The notes beneath the pieces are model-generated. The model saw only the letters and a program-made list of their open reading frames with translations. It made no database searches and was not told the DNA's origin. A DNA stretch of 64,000 nucleotides from Thermomicrobium roseum DSM 5159 (GTDB lineage Bacteria; Chloroflexota; Chloroflexia; Thermomicrobiales; Thermomicrobiaceae): assembly GCF_000021685.1 (NCBI RefSeq), contig NC_011959.1:1364001-1428000 (forward strand), written 5' to 3'. Every line of letters begins with the position of its first letter. Within the stretch, counting starts at the first letter, position 1. Shown here one piece after another: positions 44,571 through 54,019 of this stretch. The position numbers and the translations under genes were made by a program.

Positions 44571-47099
44571 TCACCGCGCCGCGAGGACGCTACTCTCCGC
44601 GCCGATTCGGCCGGTCTCTCGTCCTTCCCAACCAGCGGGCGTGAACCGGCGCAAGCGCAGCGAGTTCGACACCACGAAGACCGAACTCAATGCCATGGCC
44701 AGGCCAGCCAGCATCGGGTTCAAAAGCCCGGCGGCTGCGACAGGGATGAGCACGGTGTTGTACGCGAACGCCCAGAAGAGGTTCCAGCGGATGGTCGCCA
44801 GTGTCCGTCGAGCGAGCTCCAGCGCGACCAGAATCCCATGCAGGTCCGGTCGCACCAGCACGACGTCACCAGCCTCGAGCGCGACATCCGTTCCGCTCCC
44901 CATCGCGATCCCGACGTCTGCCTGGGCAAGGGCAGGAGCGTCATTGATCCCATCACCGACCATGCCGACGATCTGGCCCTCTTCCTGGAGCGCACGGATG
45001 ACGCTCGCCTTCTGGTCAGGCAAGACATTAGCCCGAACCTCGTCGATGCCGACCGCCCGTGCTATGCTGCGCGCTGTCCGCTCGTTGTCGCCGGTCAAGA
45101 GCACGACGCGTAGACCACGGTCCCGCAACGCGCGCACGACGGTCGGCGCTTCCGGGCGCGGCCGATCGGCGAGCCCGATGAGGCCTGCGAGAGTACCATC
45201 GACCGCCACCGCAATCACCGTCTTGCCGGCTGCTTCGAGTGCCGCTGCGTCCTCGCTCGCCGGCTCGACGGTGACGCCGCGCTCCTGGAGAAAGCGCATC
45301 GTACCGACGAGGAGCATGCGCTCCGCGACCAGCGCTTCCACACCGCGGCCCGGGAACGCCTCGAACCGCTCCACCGACGGCACCGTCGAGTCGTTCTCCA
45401 GCGCGGCCTCGATGACCGCCCGCGCCAGCGGATGCTCGCTACGCGATTCCGCCGCCGCGGCGAGTCGCAGGAGTTCCTCGGCGCTCCAGCCCGCAACCGG
45501 GATGACGTCGGTCACGGTCGGTCGCCCGAGCGTGAGCGTGCCGGTCTTGTCCAGGACTATCGTCGTGAGCCGCTCCATGCGCTCGAAGACCTCGGCACGC
45601 TTCACGAGCACGCCGAGTTCCGCACCGCGACCTGTCCCCACGATGACGGCAGTTGGTGTGGCCAGTCCCATCGCGCAGGGGCAGGCGATGACGAGCACCG
45701 CGACAGCCGGCAACAAACCCCGCAATGGATCACCGGTTACCAGCCACCATCCCGCGAAAGTGAGGAGCGCGATCACGATCACCGCCTGCACGAAGACGCT
45801 CGCCACGCGATCGACCAGGGACTGGATGGGAGCCTTCGAGCCCTGAGCATGCTGCACGAGACGGACGATCTGAGCGAGCACAGTCGCCTGCCCGACAGCG
45901 GTTGCCTGGAGGACGAAGGTGCCCGTGGTGTTGAGCGTCCCGCCCCACACGCGATCACCCGGGCCCTTCTCGACCGGCAGGCTCTCCCCGGTCAACATGC
46001 TCTCGTCGACCGCCGAGCGTCCCTCGATGACGAAACCATCGACCGGAATCCGCTCGCCAGGCCGCACGACGACGAGATCACCGGGTAAGACCTCGTGCAC
46101 CGGAATCTCGATCTCGCGACCCCCGCGCCGGACACGCGCCGTCTTCGGCTGCAATCCGAGCAGTCGCCGCACGGCCGACGTCGTTTGCCCCCGCGCCCGC
46201 GCTTCGAGATAGCGGCCCAGCAAAATCGCCGCGATCACCACTGCCGCGACGTCGTAATAGGTGTGACCGACATGCGCGTGCGGTGCCCAGAGGGCCGCAA
46301 GCGTACTGGCGAGCGAGGAGAAGAAGGCAGCACTCGTCCCCAAGCTGACCAATGTGTCCATCGTAAACTGGCCGTGTCGCAGATTGTGCAGCGCCGCGAA
46401 GTGGAAGCGGCGTCCCAAATAGCCCCACACCGGTAGCGTCGCGACGAGCAGGACGATGCTGGACCACCGCGATGGCGGCACGAACATGTTCAGCGCCACG
46501 ACTGGCAGCGCGAGCACCCAGGCCAGAATGACTTCGTCGCGCAGCCGCCGCAGCTGACGCGCACGACGCTGCTCCGCCTCGTCGCTCGCCTCGGCTACCG
46601 CCGGAATGGTCGGCACGATCGCAGCATGGTAGCCAGCCGCTTCGACGGCGCCGATCAAGGCATCGAGGCTCGTCGTGTGCGGATCGTAGCGAACCAGCGC
46701 ACGCTCGCTCGCCAGGTTGACGCTTGCCTCCTGCACCCCTGGCACCTGGCTCAGTGCTCGCTCGACGCGGCGGACACACGAGGCACAGGTCATTCCCTCG
46801 ATAGCCAACTCGACCGTCGCTGCCGCCTCTGCTTCACTGGCGGGTGGAGTCGCGAGCGGTCGAGCGTGGTAGCCAGCGCGCTCGATCGCCGTAGTCAGTT
46901 CTTCCACCGCGACATCTGGCCGACTCAACGTCACTGCTGCCTCTTCGGTCGCGAGGTTGACACTCGCTTCCGCGACACCCGGCACCGAGGCAAGCGCTCG
47001 CTCCACCCGGCGCACGCAGGAAGCGCACGTCATCCCCTCGATGGCCAGGCGCACGACTGGAGTCGACTCGGCTCGTCGCTGTTCACGCGGATCGCTCAT
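44571..47099 (-). CDS. copA: Copper-exporting P1B-type ATPase with two metal-binding domains
   Basis: Pumps Cu+ out of the cytoplasm. The 842-aa protein begins with two heavy-metal-associated domains, each with [15 protein letters not shown] (~19 and ~97), then eight membrane helices with the transport motif CPC in [14 protein letters not shown], phosphorylation site DKTGTLT, the P-domain [16 protein letters not shown] and a final helix pair with NxxxxP-type [18 protein letters not shown] plus the tail motif MSS-like region indicates Cu+ rather than Zn2+. GAGGGGG precedes the ATG. Downstream of csoR by 18 bp. Confidence 0.95.
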   Translation of the reverse strand: MSDPREQRRAESTPVVRLAIEGMTCASCVRRVERALASVPGVAEASVNLATEEAAVTLSRPDVAVEELTTAIERAGYHARPLATPPASEAEAAATVELAIEGMTCASCVRRVERALSQVPGVQEASVNLASERALVRYDPHTTSLDALIGAVEAAGYHAAIVPTIPAVAEASDEAEQRRARQLRRLRDEVILAWVLALPVVALNMFVPPSRWSSIVLLVATLPVWGYLGRRFHFAALHNLRHGQFTMDTLVSLGTSAAFFSSLASTLAALWAPHAHVGHTYYDVAAVVIAAILLGRYLEARARGQTTSAVRRLLGLQPKTARVRRGGREIEIPVHEVLPGDLVVVRPGERIPVDGFVIEGRSAVDESMLTGESLPVEKGPGDRVWGGTLNTTGTFVLQATAVGQATVLAQIVRLVQHAQGSKAPIQSLVDRVASVFVQAVIVIALLTFAGWWLVTGDPLRGLLPAVAVLVIACPCAMGLATPTAVIVGTGRGAELGVLVKRAEVFERMERLTTIVLDKTGTLTLGRPTVTDVIPVAGWSAEELLRLAAAAESRSEHPLARAVIEAALENDSTVPSVERFEAFPGRGVEALVAERMLLVGTMRFLQERGVTVEPASEDAAALEAAGKTVIAVAVDGTLAGLIGLADRPRPEAPTVVRALRDRGLRVVLLTGDNERTARSIARAVGIDEVRANVLPDQKASVIRALQEEGQIVGMVGDGINDAPALAQADVGIAMGSGTDVALEAGDVVLVRPDLHGILVALELARRTLATIRWNLFWAFAYNTVLIPVAAAGLLNPMLAGLAMALSSVFVVSNSLRLRRFTPAGWEGRETGRIGAESSVLAAR

Positions 47100-47117
47100 C
47101 GTGTCCCCCTCGGCCGT

Positions 47118-47429
47118 TCAGCCCACGCTGCGGGTGAACCGTTCGATGGCTTCCGTCAATTCCTGGATCGCTGCTTCCTTGTCCTCGGCTCCCAGCACGC
47201 AACCGCGAATGTGATCTTCCAACAGCAACAGACCGACGCTCCGAGCAGCCGCGATCACCGACGAAAGCTGCACGAGGATGTCTACGCAGTAGCGATCCTC
47301 TTCCACCATCCTGATGATGCCGTGCACTTGACCTTCTATCCGGCGGAGGCGAGCGAGGATGCGCGCCTTATCCGCCCGATAGGAATCGACTCGTCGCTCG
47401 CAGCTGGGTTCCTCTCGTCGCTCGTCCAT
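47118..47429 (-). CDS. csoR: CsoR-family copper-sensing repressor
   Basis: Tetrameric DUF156/CsoR repressor, 103 aa, that releases DNA on binding Cu+. The C-H-C copper triad is visible: Cys48 (DRYCVDIL), His73 and Cys77 (EDHIRGC). The helical core KARILARLRRIEGQVHGI is typical. GGAGGAG precedes the ATG at 47429 by 2-3 bases. First gene of the csoR-copA operon with an operator palindrome just upstream. Confidence 0.93.
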   Translation of the reverse strand: MDERREEPSCERRVDSYRADKARILARLRRIEGQVHGIIRMVEEDRYCVDILVQLSSVIAAARSVGLLLLEDHIRGCVLGAEDKEAAIQELTEAIERFTRSVG

Positions 47430-47439
47430 CACTCCTCCA

Positions 47440-47458
47440 TATACCCCTCTAGGGTATA
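47440..47458 (-). promoter_or_regulatory. Putative CsoR operator
   Basis: Near-perfect palindrome TATACCC-CTCTA-GGGTATA immediately upstream of the csoR ribosome binding site. The GC tract flanked by TA is the known CsoR site type, and the position would block transcription of csoR-copA. The gap upstream to 47667 shows nothing else I can name. Confidence 0.7.
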
Positions 47459-47667
47459 TTCTCTCTTCAGCATACACGACCGTGGTCGAGCCGACAACGA
47501 AAAACTCGAGGTGGACGCTCTCGAGCGATATCCGACTGGCCTCAGCAGTCTTGCGCACCAACGCCGAGGGATCGGCGTCACGGGAAATGGCACGCTGACG
47601 AGACAAGAGACGGCTACTCGCCGTCACCAACTCGACGGGTAGCAGAGAACGAAGAACTCGATCCCGC

Positions 47668-48642
47668 TCACGGCAAGAGACGCAGCCCGCCGTTCGCGAA
47701 CTCGGCCCGCGTGCCGAGTTCGGCACACAGGCGGCGCATTCGTTCGCACTGGCGTGCCGCGCGCAACGGATCGGAGCGACGCGCCTGAAAATCGACGATG
47801 ACCGTTGGCACCAGCTGGATTTCGCGGACAGCGTTTCCATCGAGCATCACGATGAAGACGAACGACTCGTCGTTACGCTCGACCTCATCGACCGCGTAGT
47901 CATCGACGAAGTCGCCACAGCTGTAGAGGATCGCACCCCCCTGGTAGAACTCGACGCCACGCGTGATGTGCGCACTGTGTCCGTAGACGATGCGGGCACC
48001 AGCCTCGAGGAGGGTGCGCCCGGCACGGACGTGTTCGGGCAGCGGTCGCTCACCCCAGTTCGGTCCCCAGTGATACGAGACGATCACCGCGTCGACCCGC
48101 TGGGCGGTCTCCCGCACGAGCTCGCCGAGATCGTGGAAGCGCGGATCAGCAGGATCGCACGGTACGTAGAAGATACCAGGAAGACCAGGCCGCGCTTCCC
48201 ACTCCGGCTCGTTGTCAGTGACCGCGATGAGTGCGCAGGAAAGGCCGCCGACGGCGAATCGGGCTGGGCGGCGTGCCTCGGCAAGATCGTGCCCAGCACC
48301 GGCGCGAGCGATCCCAGCCCGATCCAGCGCCTCCAACATCTCCGACAATGCTCGATCACCGAAGTCCAGGACATGATTGTTGGCCAGCGAGGCCGCGGTG
48401 AGCTGAGCGGTCTCCAGTACCACGACGTTCTTCCGATCGCTCCGGAACACGAAGCGCTTGCCAGGCCACGGCTCACCGGTATCAGCGAGCACGCATTCGA
48501 GATTCGCGATGCGGGCATCGGCTGCAAGCAAGACGGGCAGGACGTCGCCCCAGGGATAGGCCGGCGACGTCTCGCGCAGGATGCGATTGACCAACCGGCC
48601 CAGCATCACATCACCGATGAGCGCGATCCGAATGGCCTGCAT
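47668..48642 (-). CDS. CapA/PgsA-type metallophosphatase-fold protein
   Basis: Member of the CapA family, related to PgsA of poly-gamma-glutamate synthesis. The 324-aa protein shows GDVMLGR at the N terminus, NLECVLAD (~48), SLANNHVLDFGD (~85), the YHWGPNWGE segment (~190) and YGHSAHITRGVE (~219), which are the metal-ligand motifs of this fold. No signal peptide or membrane anchor is seen, unlike true PgsA, so a role in polyglutamate is doubtful. It follows the thioredoxin-NHL gene by 15 bp on the same strand. Confidence 0.85.
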   Translation of the reverse strand: MQAIRIALIGDVMLGRLVNRILRETSPAYPWGDVLPVLLAADARIANLECVLADTGEPWPGKRFVFRSDRKNVVVLETAQLTAASLANNHVLDFGDRALSEMLEALDRAGIARAGAGHDLAEARRPARFAVGGLSCALIAVTDNEPEWEARPGLPGIFYVPCDPADPRFHDLGELVRETAQRVDAVIVSYHWGPNWGERPLPEHVRAGRTLLEAGARIVYGHSAHITRGVEFYQGGAILYSCGDFVDDYAVDEVERNDESFVFIVMLDGNAVREIQLVPTVIVDFQARRSDPLRAARQCERMRRLCAELGTRAEFANGGLRLLP

Positions 48643-48657
48643 GGCCGATCGTCCACC

Positions 48658-50160
48658 TCAGTCCGAAGGAGCTGCCAGGCCCTGCAACTCCAGAGTCCGT
48701 ACCAGACCGGTTGTCCGGTCGATGACCCGGACCGCATGGTTGTTCGTGTCGGCGACATACACCCGATCGAACGTGGTAGCCAAACCGCTTGGTTCCCAGA
48801 AGCGCGCTCGCTCGGGTGGGCCATCCTCATGTCCCGGCTGGCCGGTGCCCAACCAGCTCGAGCAACGACGGGCCACAGGATCGAGTCGCTTGATTTTGTG
48901 ATTGTAGGTGTCAGCGACGAGCAGTTCCTCACCGGTCCAGGCCACGTCGAGCGGATGCTGCAGGAGTACGGTATCTCCTGTGCCGTCACGATCACCGAAA
49001 TCGAAGAGTCCGGTGCCCACGAGACGACCGACCTTGGGATTCGGCGTGCCGGGCAGATCGACCGTGCGGATGGCACTGGCCTCCGGACAGGCGACGTAGA
49101 GGGCGCGATCGTCGCTCGCCAGGCCGGAGGGCTGGGCGAACCAGGCGCGCTCGAGCGGTCCTCCCTGGATCCCCTCCATCCCCGAGCCGGCATACGGCTG
49201 GATGATGCCGCTGGCGAGATCGAGCACCCAGATCTGGTGACTACCAGCCATCGCCACGAAGAGCAACCCCCTCCGATGCCAGAGCGCCCAGGGAGAGCGC
49301 AGGTCGACCTGATGGGCTGGCCCCGCACTGAGCATCCCCTGCCCGAGCCGACCGGTTCCGGCGAGTGTCTCGACAGTGCCTGCCGCCAAATCGATGCGAC
49401 GGATGGCATGGTTGCCCCGGTCAGCGACGAAACAGGTCTCGCCCACCAACGCGATCCCTTGCGGCTCGCGAAAGCGCGCTTCAGCGAACGTCCCGTCCAC
49501 GAGACCTGGTCGACCGTCTCCGATCACTGCCGTCACTGTCCCGTCCAGCCGAGCGATGACCAGCCGGTGATGCCCCGTATCGCTCACCACGAGCCGGTCT
49601 CTGCTGGGATCGACCGCCAGCTTACCGGGGAATGCGAGCGGTCCCTGTGGGCGTTCCAGCACCGAGAGCAGTGCGAAGGGCTCGCTCGTCGTCACTCCCG
49701 TGCGCGCGAGCAAACGCCCGACTGCTCGCACCAGACTCTCAGCGGAGATCTCACCCTCGTGAATACCGAGAAGATACCCGTCCGGACTCAGGAACACCAA
49801 GGTCGGCCAGGCGCGGATCGCGTAGCTGCGCCAAATCTGGAGGGCTGGATCGTGCACGACTGGATGCGTGATCTCTTCGCGGAGAACAGCCTGACGGACA
49901 TTCTGCGGTTCACGTTCGTTGGGAAACTTAGGTGAATGGACACCGATGACGACGACTTGGGTCGGATACCGTTCCTCGACCGCCCGCAACGCGGGCAGGA
50001 CGTGCAGGCAGTTGATTCAGCAATACGTCCAGAAGTCGAGGATCACCAAGCGGCCACGCAGATCAGTGAGCTCGAGCGGTCGCCGGACGTTCAGCCAGGT
50101 GAGTCCTGGTGGAAAGTCGGGCGCGCGGATCGGACCGAGCTCCTCATCCCATCGTCGCAT
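48658..50160 (-). CDS. Thioredoxin-like/NHL-repeat protein (NHLRC2-like) with in-frame TGA at the active site, probable selenoprotein
   Basis: The reading frame runs from ATG 50160 to the stop at 48658 and is interrupted only by a TGA at 50017-50019. Residues 1-47 are followed by TGA (residue 48), then Ile-Asn-Cys51. In NHLRC2-type proteins this site reads WTYCCINC, so the TGA stands exactly where the first Cys of the CxxC redox pair belongs. Downstream residues continue perfectly in frame: the thioredoxin fold ([25 protein letters not shown]) and then five or six NHL beta-propeller repeats (~115-500). A hairpin with bacterial SECIS geometry follows the TGA. Start from GGGGG six bases upstream. 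Predicted 500 aa, Sec48. Alternatives: nonsense mutation or sequencing error. Confidence 0.8.
49980..49998 (-). promoter_or_regulatory. SECIS-like hairpin after the in-frame TGA
   Basis: On the minus strand CTGCCCGC and GCGGGCGG form an 8-bp stem (one G-U) closed by a 3-base GTT loop. The loop begins 27 bases after the TGA and its first base is G. These match the published bacterial SECIS rules of a small apical loop with an early G about 16-37 bases from the UGA. Folding was done by eye. Confidence 0.6.
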
Positions 50161-50506
50161 GCTCATCCCCCGTTCGTCGGTCGCGCTCTCGTTCCAGCAT
50201 AACAAGTCTGCTCGTCGCCCGATGCAGTGAGCGGACAGCCATCGGGCGCCATCTCGGATCGCCCGCGACTTGCGGCGGGAACCATCACCACGCGGCGTGG
50301 TAGTGGGTTGTGTTGCCCGGAGTCGGGGAAATGGTCCGCTCTCATGCTCGCCCATGGCAGGGCGACGTCGCAGGCGTGATCGAGCCATCACGAAGAGACG
50401 GGGATTGTGCTTTCGGCAGCCCTTCAGCGCTTTCAGCAACATGACGATATCATCGGGTAGCGACAACGGTGGGAAGCTGGTCGGATAGGGAGGAAAAGGA
50501 AGGCGA
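50161..50506. other. Divergent intergenic region upstream of the EAL and thioredoxin-NHL genes
   Basis: No gene seen in these 346 bases. It holds a perfect 15-base palindrome ACCACGC-G-GCGTGGT at 50287-50301, which could be an operator shared by the two divergent genes. I see no c-di-GMP riboswitch and no clear -10/-35 pair. Confidence 0.45.
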
Positions 50507-51595
50507 ATGCAGAGCGAGCGTCATCGTGCTGTCTGCCAGTGTCGAGTTTCAGCGACGAACATAGGAGGAGTATTATCGGGAGACCGCCTCCTGCTCTGGC
50601 CGCCCACGATGCACACCGCGACCAAGCTCGCCGACATTGCGCAGGAGCTCTCCCTGGAGACGACGTGGGGAGAAGGGCGGAGCTGGCTCACGGTCCACTT
50701 CCCCGAGCAACCAGGTCTGCAAGAGTTCCTCCGAGTAGCCCTCGACCGCCTGACCGAGGAAGAACTCGACAGCACGCAAGCCTCGGTCGGAACCGCCGCG
50801 AGCCCGCTCGCAGCCGAGATTCCCTCGATCAAACCCTTGCGTCGCCTGGCTGCCGCACTGGAAAGTATCTGGTTCGAGGAGCTACTCGTCAATGGACAAC
50901 TGACGTGCGCCTTCCAACCGATCGTCAACGCTTCGGATCGTCGAACCGCTGGTTACGAGGCCCTGTTGCGTGCCCGTCGACCTGATGGAACGATCCTGAG
51001 TGCCGCAGAGATTCTCCGAGCCGCCCGCGCACTCGATCGCATCACGACTCTCGATGTTCGGGCAAGAATTCTCGCGCTCGAGCAGGCCAAGAAGCACGAA
51101 CTCGATGGCTTGCTCTTCATCAACTTCACACCGAGCGCCATCGACGATCCAACCACGTGCCTCCAGACCACATGGGCCGCGGCGGAACGGCTCAGGATCG
51201 ATCCGGGGAAGGTCGTCTTCGAGGTGATCGAGAGCGAATCGCTGACCAATCTGCGCCACGCAGCTGATGTTCTCGCTGCCTATCGCCAGCGCGGTTTCCG
51301 GGTGGCCCTCGATGATATCGGCTCCGCTCATTCAGGCTTGGTATGGCTGAGCGCACTCCAACCGGACTTCGTCAAGATCGATCGTCAATTGACAGCGGGG
51401 CTCGCCGCTGTCGTTGCGAAGCGCGCGATCGTTGCCAAACTCGCCGAACTCTGCCGGCAGATCGGGGCACGGACGATCACCGAGGGACTCGAGGACGAGG
51501 CTGACGCATCCGTGGCGGTCGAGTTGGGAGTCGACTTCCTGCAAGGGTATCCCTTCGGCCACCCACAAATCCGGGAGCAAATGAGCGACAGCTGA
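50507..51595 (+). CDS. EAL-domain cyclic-di-GMP phosphodiesterase
   Basis: Hydrolyses c-di-GMP to pGpG. The 362-aa protein has an N-terminal ~110-residue region of unknown fold (with CQC near residue 10) and a C-terminal EAL domain whose catalytic residues all appear intact: [10 protein letters not shown], the Asn of LFINFTP, Glu in VFEVIES, the DD of [11 protein letters not shown], Lys in VKIDR and Glu in TITEGLED. No membrane segment or GGDEF domain, so it is a soluble stand-alone enzyme. AAGGA precedes the ATG; an internal ATG at residue 35 is possible. Confidence 0.9.
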   Translation: MQSERHRAVCQCRVSATNIGGVLSGDRLLLWPPTMHTATKLADIAQELSLETTWGEGRSWLTVHFPEQPGLQEFLRVALDRLTEEELDSTQASVGTAASPLAAEIPSIKPLRRLAAALESIWFEELLVNGQLTCAFQPIVNASDRRTAGYEALLRARRPDGTILSAAEILRAARALDRITTLDVRARILALEQAKKHELDGLLFINFTPSAIDDPTTCLQTTWAAAERLRIDPGKVVFEVIESESLTNLRHAADVLAAYRQRGFRVALDDIGSAHSGLVWLSALQPDFVKIDRQLTAGLAAVVAKRAIVAKLAELCRQIGARTITEGLEDEADASVAVELGVDFLQGYPFGHPQIREQMSDS

Positions 51596-51646
51596 ACTGC
51601 GCCGGATCGGCGGGGGAGGAGCAGAAAACTGCCCCCATCGGCCCCC

Positions 51647-51677
51647 TTGACAAGCCCCCGGGGGCCTCGCTTACACT
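51647..51677 (+). promoter_or_regulatory. Predicted promoter with a palindromic spacer upstream of the aminotransferase
   Basis: TTGACA at 51647-51652 and TTACAC/TACACT at 51671-51677, spacer 18-19 bases. The spacer carries a perfect 12-base palindrome GCCCCCGGGGGC (51654-51665), well placed for a regulator that distorts or blocks the promoter. Leader length ~120 bases. Confidence 0.45.
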
Positions 51678-51799
51678 CGCCGTGTGCGGTCCACCTCATG
51701 ACGGTGCCCCGCGATCCCCACCCACCGTCAGGCTGGATACGCCCGGGCGTGGCTGCCCCCGTTACCGAGCAGCCATCGGTTCGACACTGGAGGAGTCGT

Positions 51800-53218
51800 A
51801 TGAGTACCGATCGTTTGCTGGGCGATGCGTATTTCGCCCAGAGCCGGCAGCTTTTCGAGCGGATCAGTCGAACGATCGCAGGTGGCGAGAGTTCCTACGC
51901 ACGGTTGAAGAAGGGTTTGGAACTCTGCTTCGATCACGGTGAGGGCTCCCACTTCTGGGACATCGATGGTCACGAGTACATCGACTACAGCCTCGGCTAT
52001 GGTCCCCTGATCTTCGGTCACAAGCCGAAGCGAGTGATCCAGGCGGTCATCGAGGCGATCGAGCGCTATGGAACGATCTCCACGTTCCCGTACGAACTCG
52101 ATGCCGAAGTCGGCGAGCTGTTCACAGAACTTGTCCCAGGAGTCGATCTCCTGCGGTTCGCCAACTCCGGTACCGAGGCGACCATGGCGGCCGCACGTCT
52201 GGCGCGGGCCTATACCGGGCGACCCAAGATCGTCCAGATGGAGGGTGCCTATCACGGGTGGGCCGATACCCACCTGTGGTCCAGCCATCCCGACGTCTGG
52301 CGTCCACAGCTGCGGCCCTACAGCCCGCGGCCGATCCCCGGCTCGCGCGGGATCCCGGAGGTCTACGGGGAAGCGCTGCTGATCGCCCAGTACAACGACC
52401 GCGAGAGCCTCGAACGGCTCTTCGCCGAGCATGGAAACGAGATCGCTGCTGTTCTCGTCGAGCCAGTGCAGTGCAACTCGGGTGTCATCCTGCCGGAGCC
52501 TGGCTACCTCGAGTTCCTGCGCGAGATCACCCGCTCCTACGGCGCGCTGCTCATCTTCGACGAAGTGATCACCGGTTTCCGGCTCGCTCCCGGTGGCGCG
52601 CAAGAGCGCCTGGGCGTGATCCCCGATATCGCGACGTACGCCAAGGCACTCGGTGCTGGTTTCCCGATCGCCGCGTTCGGCGGCTCTCGCGAGGTCATGC
52701 AACTCGAGGCGACCAATCAAGTCATGCACGGCGGTACGTACACAGCGAACGTCGTCGCGCTCGCGGCCGCACGCGCCGTGCTGACCGAGATGAAGACGCG
52801 CCGCGACGAACTCTGGGCCGTCCTCAACGGGTTCGGTGAGCGCGTTCGCGAGGGATTGCGCGAGGCCTGTGAAGCAGCCGGGCTGCGCTGCATCGTGCAG
52901 GGGATCGGACCGGTCTGGCACATCTTCTTCGCCAAGCCGGACGCTCCCGCGCTCGATCGGATCCGCAACTATCGCGAGGCGCATGCGTACACCAGTATCG
53001 ACATCTACGATCGCTTCAACCGGGCGATGCTCCGGCGCGGCGTCTACTTCCACCCCTATCACCTGGAGCGGTGGTTCATTTCGACCGCACACAGCGAGAG
53101 CGACGTGCAGGCGACGCTCCAAGCTGCCCACGAAGCCGCGCTGGAAGTCGCACAGTCGCTGCGGGAGCAGCCGGCTGCCGACCCCGCGAGCTTGGCGATG
53201 CCCGGCATCGCCCAGTGA
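51800..53218 (+). CDS. Class III aminotransferase, glutamate-1-semialdehyde aminomutase-like
   Basis: PLP enzyme of 472 aa. It aligns with HemL-type proteins through RISRTIAGGESSYARL, RFANSGTEATMAAARLARA (phosphate-binding), GAYHGWADTHLW, LLIFDEVITGFR (Asp contacts the PLP nitrogen) and the PLP Lys in YAKALGAGFPIAAFGG. It is longer than typical HemL (~430 aa) and the Lys context differs (GKIIGGGLPVG in HemL). It may therefore be a heme-pathway aminomutase or a paralogue acting on another amine. GGAGGAG lies before the ATG. Confidence 0.8.
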   Translation: MSTDRLLGDAYFAQSRQLFERISRTIAGGESSYARLKKGLELCFDHGEGSHFWDIDGHEYIDYSLGYGPLIFGHKPKRVIQAVIEAIERYGTISTFPYELDAEVGELFTELVPGVDLLRFANSGTEATMAAARLARAYTGRPKIVQMEGAYHGWADTHLWSSHPDVWRPQLRPYSPRPIPGSRGIPEVYGEALLIAQYNDRESLERLFAEHGNEIAAVLVEPVQCNSGVILPEPGYLEFLREITRSYGALLIFDEVITGFRLAPGGAQERLGVIPDIATYAKALGAGFPIAAFGGSREVMQLEATNQVMHGGTYTANVVALAAARAVLTEMKTRRDELWAVLNGFGERVREGLREACEAAGLRCIVQGIGPVWHIFFAKPDAPALDRIRNYREAHAYTSIDIYDRFNRAMLRRGVYFHPYHLERWFISTAHSESDVQATLQAAHEAALEVAQSLREQPAADPASLAMPGIAQ

Positions 53219-53239
53219 GTGCGCGTCACGCATCCTGAC

Positions 53240-53271
53240 GGAGCGGGCGGGGAGAGTTCCCCGCCCGCTCC
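53240..53271 (+). terminator. Bidirectional terminator between aminotransferase and ferredoxin
   Basis: Perfect 14-bp stem (GGAGCGGGCGGGGA / TCCCCGCCCGCTCC) with a 4-base GAGT loop between two convergent genes. Very stable, no T run on either strand. Confidence 0.7.
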
Positions 53272-53299
53272 GACGTGATCGGTGGCTTGATCGTCCAGC

Positions 53300-53551
53300 T
53301 CAGACGCGCTGCTTCTGGAAATACTCGCGGTTCTTCTGCAGGTAATGTCGCCACTGCTCCGGCAGATCATCCTCGAAGTAGATGGCCTCGACTGGACACA
53401 CCTCGGCGCAAACCCCGCAATCGATGCACTCGTCAGGATTGATGAAGTACTGCTCTGCTTCCGGATCGGACTTGATGCAATCGACCGGGCAAACCTCGAC
53501 GCAAGAGGCGTCCTTCACGCCGATGCATGGCTCTGCGATCACGTACGTCAT
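53300..53551 (-). CDS. 7Fe-type ferredoxin
   Basis: Small electron carrier of 83 aa with two cluster motifs. The first, CIGVKDASCVEVCP, has the C-x7-C-x3-C spacing of a [3Fe-4S] (7Fe ferredoxin) site, plus a distal Cys in CPVDC. The second, CIDCGVCAEVCP, is a standard [4Fe-4S] site. C-terminal extension FEDDLPEQWRHYLQKNREYF is typical of this FdxA-like type. Monocistronic, with a partner oxidoreductase not evident here. Confidence 0.93.
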   Translation of the reverse strand: MTYVIAEPCIGVKDASCVEVCPVDCIKSDPEAEQYFINPDECIDCGVCAEVCPVEAIYFEDDLPEQWRHYLQKNREYFQKQRV

Positions 53552-53648
53552 CGATGCCGCTCCTCCACCCTACTCGTTCACGCCATCGCGGGCGCTCGCC
53601 AACCGCCGTTGGTTGCCCCGCAAGTGTACACAGCCGACCGGGCGGAAA

Positions 53649-53675
53649 CAAAAAGCGGGGCGCAGGACGCCCCGC
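53649..53675 (-). terminator. Intrinsic terminator of the small ORF
   Basis: On the minus strand GCGGGGCG-TCCTG-CGCCCCGC is followed by TTTTTGTTT. Classic 8-bp stem, 5-base loop and T run, 20 bases after the stop at 53696. Confidence 0.85.
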
Positions 53676-53695
53676 CCCGAGCGATCCCTCTTCGC

Positions 53696-53905
53696 TTATC
53701 GCGGGATAGCACCCCGCGAGTAGAGCCACTTGACGAAGCGCAACCGGTTCCACTGCTTTCGGGAATCCATGTACTCGATGTAGGGGTACATGTCCCGCAG
53801 CTCCCGCAGCCGGGCAATCTGATCGGGCGTAAACCCCATCGCCTCCAGCTGCAGAAGATCGAACTGCTCATCGGGGCGCGGCGTCAGTGCCTTGTATCCC
53901 GTCAT
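53696..53905 (-). CDS. Small conserved-looking protein of unknown function
   Basis: 69 aa, no recognised domain. It contains ordered helical segments (EQFDLLQLEAMGFTPDQIARL and RQWNRLRFVKWLYSRG-like regions) and no signal or membrane segment. GGGAGG with 6-base spacing before the ATG and an intrinsic terminator after the stop both support it as a real gene. It lies between the ferredoxin and the ribosomal protein genes. Confidence 0.72.
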   Translation of the reverse strand: MTGYKALTPRPDEQFDLLQLEAMGFTPDQIARLRELRDMYPYIEYMDSRKQWNRLRFVKWLYSRGAIPR

Positions 53906-54019
53906 CGCTCGCCTCCCTGTCCACGCGCGCCCCCGCGCGCGGTGTCGAGTCGCCACCGTCTCCGATGAGATCGGCCGACTCGCACCAGAAGTATAGCAGA
54001 GAACCGCCCGGCTCTCCGC

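Noticed and set aside
50017..50466. A separate 149-residue protein ending at the TGA
   Set aside because: Its only protein-like part is the last ~47 residues, which continue in frame past the TGA as a thioredoxin domain; the upstream part is non-coding leader.
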